This document shows positions 14,673-25,000 of a stretch of 64,000 nt of DNA, one piece after another (position 1 is the stretch's first letter; every line of letters begins with the position of its first letter). The DNA is taken from the NCBI GenBank assembly GCA_947396885.1, contig OX377201.1, positions 70,902,983 to 70,966,982 of the forward strand, in the 5' to 3' direction. Under the pieces are notes generated by a model that saw only the letters and a program-made list of their open reading frames with translations, did no database searches and was not told the origin of the DNA. The stretch is from Heligmosomoides polygyrus polygyrus. Its lineage: Eukaryota > Nematoda > Chromadorea > Rhabditida > Heligmosomidae. A program made the translations under genes and the position numbers.

Positions 14673-15870
14673 TTTTTATTTATTTATTTATTTATTTATT
14701 TATTAGAACATCATTTTCAATACAGCGAGCGGCATAGTAGAACAGCTATAAAGTCAGACCTGATACGCATTTAGCAACCGAGGCCCTAACAGTTTTGAAA
14801 GATTCTGCCTACCTCTTACAGACCTTGGCGGTAGCACATTGAAGAAATCCGTAAGATTTAAGGATAGCTTTTCAGCAAGTATCTTGTACATCATTATAAT
14901 GCCAGCAATTTTTCTTCAAGACCAAAAAGCTCAGCTCGAGCGAAACTCTTGGAATATTATTGTAATCCCTGAAAAACATCTCATCATGAATTTCTTACAG
15001 AAGCTATTTTGAATGTTTTCCAAGGCTCTATATCCTATTCCGTTGCAAGATTAAGCATCGATGTCCACTTTTCCATACCAGGTCGTAAACAAGTTTTGAA
15101 CTAGTGTATGTAGACCTCATGGAAGTTAGATTTTAATCTTTGAAGAGCTTGGCAATACGGTAGTTTGGCTTTTTTGCCAAAAATTTACAGTGATTAGAAA
15201 AGCACTGGTTGCTGGTTATAAAAAAATTAAATTCTTATTTAGAATTTGGCTACTGATTCTGTATTCGTGTTCGAGCATAGTTTCTAGGTGCAACCATCAG
15301 ATAGCCTCTCTTCTCAACTGCTAACGTTAGTTCCCATTTTTCCGCCCAGCAAATAATGGAATCAATAGCTGACAGGAGAGCCACTGAATCTTATATATCG
15401 TCGATTCTTTTATAGATCTTTAAATCATCTGCGTTCACTTTACACATGACTCCCAGGTTGGTACAGTCTAGAAGTTCGTACATAGGTATAAAGCAGGGAT
15501 AAGATTGGCAATAACATTCCACCTTGAGGTGCACCGCTCATTACCGGGAAGACATTGTAGTATTGGCCGTTAATCTTATTCTGATATATTGTACTCGATA
15601 AAAATTGCCAACCCCAGTTTATAAGCTTAGCATGTGTTCCTGGTGCTTCCATAGAAATCGACTATTCAATCAACTCAACATCGATGATGAACAATCAATC
15701 AAGTCTTCTACAGGAACCTTGTCAAATACTTTCGAAAAATCGACGTACACCGCATCTTTTATCTTCAATAGCCTTTGGCCAGTTATTCAGAGAAGCTAGA
15801 ACATCTGTTTCAACAGACCTTCCTTAGAAACCGAACTAGTTTCTTGAGATTATACAACTCCATTCAAGAT
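14673..15870 (-). mobile_element. CR1-like LINE fragment, 3' end
   Basis: Read on the minus strand, the segment shows broken reverse-transcriptase pieces in the right order: VDFSKVFDKVP-like near 15760, then SGAPQGGMLLPILSLLYTYV (the GxPQGSxLSPxLF motif), then a CKVNADDLKIYKRI piece (F/YADD motif region). It ends in a (TTTA)n run at 14673-14705, equivalent to (AAAT)n on the element strand. Several stops and frameshifts make it non-functional. It resembles the better preserved copy at 46075-47270. Confidence 0.65.
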
Positions 15871-16309
15871 TGAATAAGATATGTTTCTTGAGAATGCTTT
15901 CAAAGGCTATTACAAAAATTGAGGTACCTAATTCTTTTTTCTGTCAGCTTTAGTACATTCCCATTAAATTGTTAACTTGCATAAGACTCTAGAATGTCAG
16001 CTATGTCCTTAGGTACGCAAATAGTGGTTCCCAATCGAGAAGACCTAACAATGAGTTCGCAATTTCTTTTAATTATAGTTTCTATTTTTAAATCTATTTT
16101 TAATGATCTTAAATGTTAGGTTTTACATTTTTGACGAGTCCTATTATGCGGACTCACTAGACTTTACTGCAGCCATGCACTGCTTCAACTACTTGTTATT
16201 TCGCCACGCTTTTTAATTATAAAATGAGAAGCAAGCTATGAACACATATGGTGTCAGAAACAAAGTCTCTCACCATCAAGCTTCATAAATTTATTGTTAT
16301 CGTTTTCAG

Positions 16310-16401
16310 GGTAGGGAACACAGAAAAAGCATAGGGCCGACTCTCGACATCGACATCGAAAACCAGTTCGTGAAGTGGAAGGCTACTCAACAGCCTTTGG
16401 T
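16310..16401 (+). CDS. Probable internal exon, product unknown
   Basis: Between a consensus CGTTTTCAG acceptor and a GTAAGT donor the frame reads GREHRKSIGPTLDIDIENQF then VKWKATQQPL. Codon use (CTC GAC ATC GAC ATC GAA AAC CAG TTC GTG AAG) looks strongly coding. It lies 2.5 kb upstream of the first recognised CNG exon on the same strand, so it may encode part of that channel's cytoplasmic N-terminus. It could equally belong to a separate gene. Confidence 0.5.
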
Positions 16402-16831
16402 GTAAGTCATTTCGCGAAACAACTTTCTCAGCAGGCTGAAAAAGCCACGGCCCCAGTTGGAAGCCAGTACGGGAGCTGTACTTTACACAGTAAACTCCAG
16501 ACAGCGATTGTGGCTCTATTGATAAAACAAAGCGTCTCCTCTGTCCGGAAGCGGACGAAGGTAGCGTTTGCTCGAGAATAGAAAACTGTCATACCTCAGG
16601 CTCTGAGCAATAGGCAGCTCTATCGTGTTGCAACTCTATCGTGTGCTTGTCAGTTAAAGTTTGGACAAACTCTTACACAGTTGTATTTCCTAGTTTGGAT
16701 CTGAAGGCAAATCACCGCTCTGGCTACAAGAGCTGGTGGACTCCTTCATTAACTAATTCCCTCCCTGTGGCTCACCATTAACCGCTTCTCGACAGCTGCG
16801 CCATTCCGCTTCCTTTTTCCTTCTTATCTAG

Positions 16832-16888
16832 ATTAAGCTGGACCCCACGGTTATCGAGAAGAACGTTCAATACCCATCTGAAAGTCAG
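16832..16888 (+). CDS. Probable internal exon, product unknown
   Basis: This is a 19-codon exon between TTATCTAG and GTACAT, reading IKLDPTVIEKNVQYPSESQ with coding-like codons (GTT ATC GAG AAG AAC GTT). It is phase 0 at both ends, so it does not splice directly to the first CNG exon, which needs phase 2. If real, it needs another exon between them or belongs to another transcript. Confidence 0.45.
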
Positions 16889-16894
16889 GTACAT

Positions 16895-17690
16895 TAAATG
16901 TTGACTACATGGATTTGTTACGAATCGGTGGCCCCACTGGCGAGAGAACATGCCCTTGTTGAGCGAGGTCCCCCATTCACCCCGTGGCGCTACAAGGTGA
17001 CCAGGGACCCAAGACCCAGGGGGATTGTAGGGGGACCCCGTGATGTGAATAAGCCACGCCCCCTTCCTGGCAGACGGGTGCCCGGCTGCGGGACATTATG
17101 TACGAATGGTCGCCGCGGACGCGGCGACTCGCGCGGCGAGCGCGGCAGAAGACGTCGCAATTGGGTGACTTCAGCGGCCAGTGGTATCTAGACCTGCATC
17201 AAAACTTGCACATCAAGTGTTAGAAAGCGTATACACACGCAGTTTCACTGCGATAGTGTGTCATATTTTCACCTTTTCCTGAAGAAGCATCATATAAAAT
17301 TGAGCATTAGAACGTTGCTTAGTTTTATGACTCGAACTCAATTTCTGAACCAGAGCATGTTTTCCCCCAGCTCCTGCAACAGCAGATAGGCATATGAACA
17401 ACTCAACCCTAGCGTCTGCAGCAAGTCATGAGGCACAGCTCCCACGACCGCTGCGGAGCTCATCGCGCACGCGACAGTCGTCGTCGCGGGCGCGGCGACC
17501 ATTCGTACATAAAGACCGCCCCTCCGGGTGCCCCGCGTGGTTACTTCTCTCTCATCGCGCTGGACAGCGCCTGGATTGACGCACGCCCACATCACACGTG
17601 AGCCGCGTGTGCCTATGGGCGTGCTGTAGTGAACCCGGACTGTAGTGAGCAGACACAACCCCCATATATTACGTGACAACTACACAGCGT
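16895..17690. repeat. GC-rich block with inverted core
   Basis: The core TATGTACGAATGGTCGCCGC near 17098 recurs in inverted orientation near 17500. Both copies are flanked by CG-rich, CGCG-repeating sequence quite unlike the AT-rich surroundings. The two arms otherwise diverge. A non-autonomous DNA element is possible. ORFs here follow from the low AT content. Confidence 0.45.
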
Positions 17691-17869
17691 ATCTTAACTA
17701 CACAACAGCAAGAATATCCTGACATGATGTAACCCAACAGCGAAAATACACAATACCAATACCGTCAATGTACTGTGTGTTAGCAGATTCACCGCCTTCC
17801 TCTTCGTGTGCAGCACAATATATTCCATACATCAGCATCGCCCATGATAGCAAAATATAGGAGGGTGAA

Positions 17870-18305
17870 CACTAGATAGATGGAGGAATATGGAATAGAC
17901 GGGCCCGCTCCGGCTTAGAAGGACTGTACTGGCTACCCGAGTCTAGGCGAGCCCCAATCAGGTTCGCCGTCCTCCCTGAAGTGCAGCCGGCTGTAGTACA
18001 TGGCGAGGAGCGGTTAGGTTCCGCTTGGAGGGTTCCTGGTATGGTGATAGGAGCGGGCTAGAAAGTGCGAGAGCCGCGCCCGCTCGACGTGACGACGGAA
18101 GTATAGAATGAGCCGGGCGGGGGCGGCGTACGCGGTACGCCACCAATAGCGTGCGCGGGCAGGCCGACCCTCGGAGCGCCCCGTCGGGGTCCCGAACGGA
18201 TATGGCAGCTGGAGTTTGGATATAAGGCAGCGAGCTATCGCATTCGCGTCAGAATTTATGCGGTTGGCGCAGGTGGTACCGTCTCCTGCCTGTAGCACGA
18301 GTCAA
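17870..18305. other. Unidentified GC-rich segment
   Basis: About 430 bases of markedly high GC lie between AT-richer flanks. There is no rRNA or tRNA signature and no coding frame I trust. It is probably an inserted repeat of unknown type. Confidence 0.35.
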
Positions 18306-18455
18306 TTTATTAACGTTCGAGACCTGCCCAAACCGCCCAAGCTTTGCATTCCTTAACGATAGGTTAACTGCTAACAGACTTCTAATAAAGCATTAGTTGA
18401 CCATCAACTCTCCTCCAGCAAGTTAGTGTGCAGCCACATACAAAAATGATTAAAG

Positions 18456-18489
18456 ACGCCGACTCCTCAAATGATTGAGGAGTCGGCGT
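18456..18489. repeat. Perfect 14-bp hairpin
   Basis: ACGCCGACTCCTCA is followed by a 6-base loop (AATGAT) and the exact inverted copy TGAGGAGTCGGCGT. It lies about 390 bases upstream of the first recognised CNG exon. No T-run suggests a terminator. It is probably an element end or a palindrome. Confidence 0.7.
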
Positions 18490-18878
18490 TAGTCAACCCT
18501 TGTTTGGGACACGTTTTCCACTTCTACGGATTATGTCAATGTTCTTTCTCCTATCTCTCCTTTTCTAACTCATCACATCAACATAACATCCGCAATTCTT
18601 ATCGCGCGTTGGTGCATCAATTGGGATTTAAACCTAGATTAACACACGAGCCGTACCTAAGCTGGAACTTCACGCATGTTGAACGCTAACCTGGAGCGTG
18701 GACATGAACTTCACTTTGGATTTTACTCGACCTCTTTCATGACGGAGCTTTTGCTTCACCTTTGGTCGGGCCCTCGAACAAATTGTTGACCTTCGTATTA
18801 CAATTTGCGCCTATCTGAAGTTGATGTAAAAAAAATTTCCTCTATAATTTTGCAATCGCTGAATGCGCTCCGTTTCAG

Positions 18879-19081
18879 TTACGATGTTAGCGTTAATCCG
18901 AAGGGCAGCATATACTGGTACTGGTCGTGCGTGGTGTCGATCGCTTGTTTCTACAATCTGATCTTCGTCACAATGCTTGTCTTCGAAGACATTCGAGACG
19001 GATTCTATTCACAGTGGATCACAGGGAACATAATTTGCGACGTCGTCTATGTACTAGACATGTGCTTCCAATCAAGAATGT
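18879..19081 (+). CDS. CNG channel exon: pre-S1, S1, S2, start of S3
   Basis: The acceptor is CCGTTTCAG and the donor GTTAGT. It reads [20 protein letters not shown] on to [10 protein letters not shown] and [18 protein letters not shown], matching the CNG layout of xDPxGxxYYxW, S1, then xxxDVVYxxD. It begins with one base of a split codon, so the upstream exon must end in phase 2. Confidence 0.88.
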
Positions 19082-22000
19082 GTTAGTTTATCCTTTATCA
19101 GTGTAAGCGTAGAAGGTTTCACGGTTAGGACAATGAAATTTTCGTTCGTCCATTTACATTACCGTTAGGAGGACGCGTATTTGGATCCGCGCTTAATTTT
19201 GAGTCCTCCGAACATAAAAGCGCGCGATAAGTAACTTCGCCTGCACTTAGGAAACCCTGCTCTGAGCGAATGCATGTGATTCAAGTATTGTCAGGAAGAA
19301 GTGGCTGTCAACTTCCACCCCCTCCCCGAATTACAGAGGCCCCGGTTTTGAGTGAAACAAATGGTAATTAAATTGAATGAATAGAATAAATCATGGAACA
19401 AATCAGAATAGGCTGTTGAATTCAGTACTAACGGAAACGAGCGCCGCGTATCTTTCCTTCACATGGCCGTCATTGCCGGGATCGCCGGTATATTAGGTTG
19501 GAAAAAAGTCTTTTCATTTTTTCAAAGATTTATTACTTTACAACTACAATATCAAATCAATTGGGGATAAACTCAATTTTGTTCCACTACACTTCTCCAA
19601 AGACTGGGTATATTTCTAATTCTTCTCACGTAAAAGACTGCAGTTCTGGAGTCGAACCATTGCTGAATCCAATTTTTGAGGTCTTCATCCGTTTCAAAAT
19701 ATTTCTCTCCAATTTCTTGCTTGAGAGCACAGAAGAGATGGCAGTCGGTAGGGGCGAGGTCAGGGCTACACGGTGAATGTGGCATTACCTCCCAGCCCAG
19801 CTCCTTTATTGTTTCTCTTGTCATGTCGCCATGCATGTCGTCACGTCAGTCATGCAACATGTGGTTTTGCACAGAGTGTCTGACAGGGCAAATGGAATCC
19901 AAGCTCCAAATTTCCATGCAAATCCAAAAGCCTTCAGATGGATGCCCACTATCTTATGAGACACTTCGAGCTTCTCTGCTAGTCGGCGTGTCGTCTGCCT
20001 ACTATCGGTACGAAGAAGATGGAGTCGTTCAGTGTCGTCCAATTCAGTTGGCCTTCCTGACCTTGCTTTGTCCTCGAGTGAATAATCTCCCTCTAAAAAC
20101 TTTCCCAACCACTCATAACAGGCGCGATGAGTAGTAGATCCCAAGCCATATATATAGTTAATTTGGTCGGCTGCCTGACGTGCTGTAGATCCTTCAATGA
20201 ATTTATGAAAAATGTCGAAAATGCCCATGAGGCAGATCAGGCATTGAGTCCGGAAAATTGGATAGATAACGAAGTACAAGAAGGGTCTTGACCTGTGTCG
20301 TGTGCAAACGGTAGACAGGTGTGATGGGATTACGAAATCAGCTGTCAATATTGACTAGTGCGTATACAAGGAGAACGGTAAAAAAAACTTTTCGAAGTGT
20401 GAAGAGGCTTCCTCCAACCTAATAAAACGGACGAATAATTGTAGCGTAGTAGTGTAGCGGGACGAAGCAGTCTCAGAAAACAAATCAGAGAGTAGGGCTT
20501 GCCGCTGACATAGAAGGCGTAGAAGAGCAAGTGTCGAAGTCAAGTCCAAGAGAAGCATCGAGAAATTTCCGGAAATTTGAAAGCCCCCATTCGACGCGCT
20601 TTGGTCCTCTATTTAAGCCGTTAGCGCTAGCGCGCGCCGATTCACGGTCCATGGCTATGATAGGGTAATAGCAAGGCTGTTGCTATCAAATGTGTCACCT
20701 GGTGCATTCACTCATCATCGCATTGCTCAAGCAGGCGCCAATAGCGTATCCACTCGTCCCTTTCGCGAGCTGCCCGCTGGGTTCTCACTGTTCCTGGGGA
20801 CACTAAGCGTGAAACGGGGTTCAGAAGTTTGTCCGTTTCTTATGAACACCGTATTCGTAAGATCGACTGTAGTCCTGCGTTTCGACATACATGACTGAAG
20901 TCGGCCAACACTCGCTCCGCTTGGTCAACGCCAGGGAACCGTCTAAGTCGTATGTCATATGTATGTCGTATGTTTGAACGGTGAAAACGTGTACCACTTT
21001 GAGAATCTCCACTCTCCAAATAGTAGAAAAGTAGGCACCATTTTTCAAAGTCTTTGAACCTTCTAGGGGATAGAGAGATTTCTGTCAAAAAGTTGATCGC
21101 GATGATATGCTGTGACATACGTACACGCGCTCCTAATTATGCTATTATCATCATTAAATCTGGGCCCGTAACTAGGGGCCTTGATAGTTTCGGCAGTTAG
21201 GCGTGCTGTCAGCACCGACGCGTACGTGCATGTCATACGTGGAGATAAGACAGGCGGTAAAATATACCGAAGCAGTAGCTGAGTGGCTGAGTGAGAGTGG
21301 CGGTGATTCGCAGACACAGGGCCAGGTGTTCGACTCCCGTACCCTGCCCAAATTTGTTTTTTTTGCGCTCCTAATTATGTTATCATCATCCTTAAAACTG
21401 GGCCACCCCGGTATGCTCACCCCGGTTTGGGCCCTTCCGCTGGGAACTACTTAAAGGGCGGGGAATCCGCGATGCACATCTCTGGGGAAGTCTCGTACTC
21501 CCGGGGACGGTCAGGAGGTGCACCCGCCCCATGCTGGGGGCTTGGGATCTTCCTCTCATCCCCCTTGCTCACCCACGCCCAACCCCTAGGCTTCACCGAG
21601 AGACTAACGGCTGCCTTAGAAAACCTTTGATACGCAAAACAAAAGTTTCCGGTCCACAGAACAGCGGTGCACCTTCTGACGCCACGCCCCCAGCAGGGGG
21701 TGGGTGTATGTACCTCCTGTCGCTCTGCCCGTACTCCCTAGTCTCCGTGTGGTGTCCGAAGTAAGGGGAATGCTGCTGACAGCGGAGGAAAACATAAGAT
21801 CCGAGCGCAATTTCGCCTGCAAAGTGAGGAAAACGTGCTATTGGATGTGTTCTTCTGTTACCCGTAGCTTACGTTTCAATGCTTTTGCTTTATCGAGAGC
21901 CAGTAGCGCTTTGTTGTGTTGATGAATGCTTGAACCAGAATTTTCGATTTACTTCAAGTCCAAGTTTTTTAGGTATTATTTGTTCCTATGCTGCAAAACC

Positions 22001-25000
22001 GATTCCTAACGACACATTAGCCTAATCATGCAGCAGGGTGCTATGAAGTAACGCATTCCTCCTAGCTGCCGAGTACATTTAACGATGCGGTTTTGTAATC
22101 TCAACATATAGCTTTTCATTGGTTCAAATAGCGCGTTACAGGTGTGTTCGAAAATTCATGCGAGGCTGTCATTTTTAAATTGTTCCGTATGTTTTTAAAG
22201 CGGATGCCTATCTATGCTAAGTGGTGTTACGAACTGGTGACAAGATTACGATATGGAATTTCTTAACTATAGAACTTCACCGGGATAGGAGTTCCAATAA
22301 AGTTTTGAGTACAGAAATGAGAGCATCTAAAAGCAGTCTGACCCCGCGTTGAAAACACAGAACAAATTAAAAACGTCATCGGACCGACCGAGACGAGAAG
22401 GCATCTCACTCTATACGTCGACTACGACTTGGGAGAAGAACTGTTCCTCGGAACATGCAACAACAGGGGAGTAGGCGGCGTTGATGTCCTCGTCAACACG
22501 CACTTGGCCATGAACATCGATTCGTATGAGTCTCTGACAAGCCGAATCGGACGTCTGCGACTGAAGCGATGTGGTTCCGTGCCAGCTTTGACTGTATTCG
22601 TCGCGTATGCCCCAACATCCGACTACGACGACGAAGAGGTCGAAGCCTTCTACGTGGAGTTGGAGAAGTTCTATAAGGAAGATCACACCTTCTACAAGGT
22701 GATCGTCGGCGACTTCAACGCCAAAATCGGACCGCGAAGGTCGCCGGAAGAACTTCACATCGGAACCCACGGTTTGGAGTGGAACGAGCAAGGTGAAAGG
22801 CTGTCTGAGTTTATCATGTCGACCAAGACCATCCATGGAAACTCACAGTTCCAGAAGCCTCCCTCCCTACGATGAACCTGGGAATCCCCCGGTGGCCAGT
22901 TCCACAACGAGATCGACCACATCATCTTCAATCGCAAGTATTGCCTGACCGAGGTCTCCATTATACCAGCGCTCTACACGGGATCGGAACAGAGCCTCCT
23001 TCAACACTTCCGTCTTCGCGCGAGGTTCCGCTTCACGAGTCAAGGAGAGAAGGTCGCAAAGTTCAAGAAGAGTAGTCTCAGAAGGAACTGGGACCTCTAC
23101 CCCTCCCTTGTCGGTCTTTAGGAAGATACTGCCATGGACAACATAGACGAAGAGTACGACCGCTTCGATAGTGCGATAGTGTAAAACCGGAACCGAGAGC
23201 TTGAAGATCACCAAGGGGTATCTGTCTCCGGAAACTCTCGAGCACGCCAGCGTGGAGAAGTACGAGCGTCAGGCAACTACTAACTGACGTCCGAGCTTGC
23301 GAAGCTATGCAGAGCGGTGATAAAGGAGGATCTCAGGGAGAAAGGAGCGGGAGTGTTGGCTGAAGCTGCAGAGGCAGGGTTGAGCATCCGCAATGCCGCT
23401 GGAACTTCGCCAACTTCAAAACCAAGATGACCACTCTCCGATGCCCTGATGGAACCACCACCTCTTCCAAAAGGACCATGGAGAAAATCATTCAGAACTT
23501 CTACTCCGATCTCTTCGATAGCCACGTCCACCTGCCCCATGCCATCTTCCGCAAGATGGATACGTCGTCTACTCTGTTCCCCTTCCGAGATCCGACACAC
23601 CATCTCGTCGGTGAAGAAGCGTACAGCACCAGGTCCCGACAGGATCAGACTCGAACACATGAATAATCTTCCGCCAACGCATCGACACCCTGGCGCGGCT
23701 CTCCACACGCTACCTGTCGAAGTGCAAGGTCCCGTCTCACCATCAGTGAAGACCATCAAGACTGTCTTGCTGTACAAGAAGGGGACGTGCATGACATTGG
23801 CAACTATCGCCCGATCTGCCTGCTGTCCATAGTCTACAAGCTGTTCACTTGAGTGATCCTGAATAGGATCAGCAGGACGCTGAACGAAGGGCAGCCATGC
23901 GAACAAGCAGGATTTCGGAGAGGATTCAGCACGATCGACCACATACACACCATTACGAAGCTTATCGAAGTATCGCGAGAGTTCAAGCTGCTGATGTGCC
24001 CTACGTTCATCGACCTGAAGAAGGCATTCGACTCTCTCGGAATTGAAGCAGTCATGGACGCCCTGCTCACTCAGGGCGTTTCTACTCAGCACATCAGTGT
24101 CCTTCAAGAGCTGTACAGTGGATTCACGACCAAGATCGCTCCACTTTACACCGACGTCGTCATCGACGTGAAGAGAGGGGTTCGGCATGGGATACCATAA
24201 CCCCGATGCTCCTCAGCGCCACACTCGAGAATGTTATCCGCGAACTAAAATGGGAAGAAGACATGGGAGAGAAGGTCGACGGCCGGTGACTGCACCACTT
24301 TGGCTTCGCTGACGACATTGTGCTCACAACACCGAGCATCAGCCAGGCGGAGCGAATCCTGGCCGACTTCGACGGCGTACATATTTGGAAACGTTGAACT
24401 ACAACTGAATCTTACGAAGAGATGTTCTTGAGAAACGGACAAGTTTCTGATGCCTCATTCTCGCTCAACGGAACGAACATCTCCGACGCTCCAGCTGCAT
24501 GTATCTGGGTCGCGAAGTCAATATGTGCATGAACATGCCTCTCCCATTCACAAGGAACGAATTGACCCGACAGAGTAGGAGTAAGTAGTCAATACCCTGC
24601 ATCCCGCCTGCGTCTCCGGGCAGTACACGGCCGCATTTGGTTAGCGTTTTCGTTCCCCTATTCACCACCCGGAGACGCGCCACGTGGCCCTGCGACAAGC
24701 TGCTTGAGATCCCTCTTCACGAGAGAGTCCGAAGAGCTTAAGAAGGGAGATCCGTGGACAAGTGATACTATAACACAAAAAACCCTGTAACACTGCAACC
24801 TCATTGTTCTCCTAAATTCCTTTGTTACCTTTTTCTTTGAACGCGCGTGAGAGCGCAACAGCGAACAGGTGACATTTCCTCCGAGAGATGCACCATCTCA
24901 TCCGTGCCTACGTGCGACACACATCGCATATGGCTCGGAAGTTCCCGAGCGTTGTGCGAGTCATATGCATCGCGGGTTGGAGGCGGCATCTTCCAAACGC

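Noticed and set aside
16832..16888. Bacterial insertion-sequence transposase fragment
   Set aside because: LDPTVIEKNVQYPS faintly recalls some IS transposases, but only 19 residues are present, they are bounded by good eukaryotic splice sites, and no other transposase motif is nearby.
18014..18298. 94-codon minus-strand ORF in the GC-rich segment
   Set aside because: Low AT content keeps several frames open. No motif, splice site or codon bias supports a gene.
23280..24188. 302-codon minus-strand ORF
   Set aside because: It is the antisense of the plus-strand RTE reverse-transcriptase region. Real RTE motifs lie on the plus strand.
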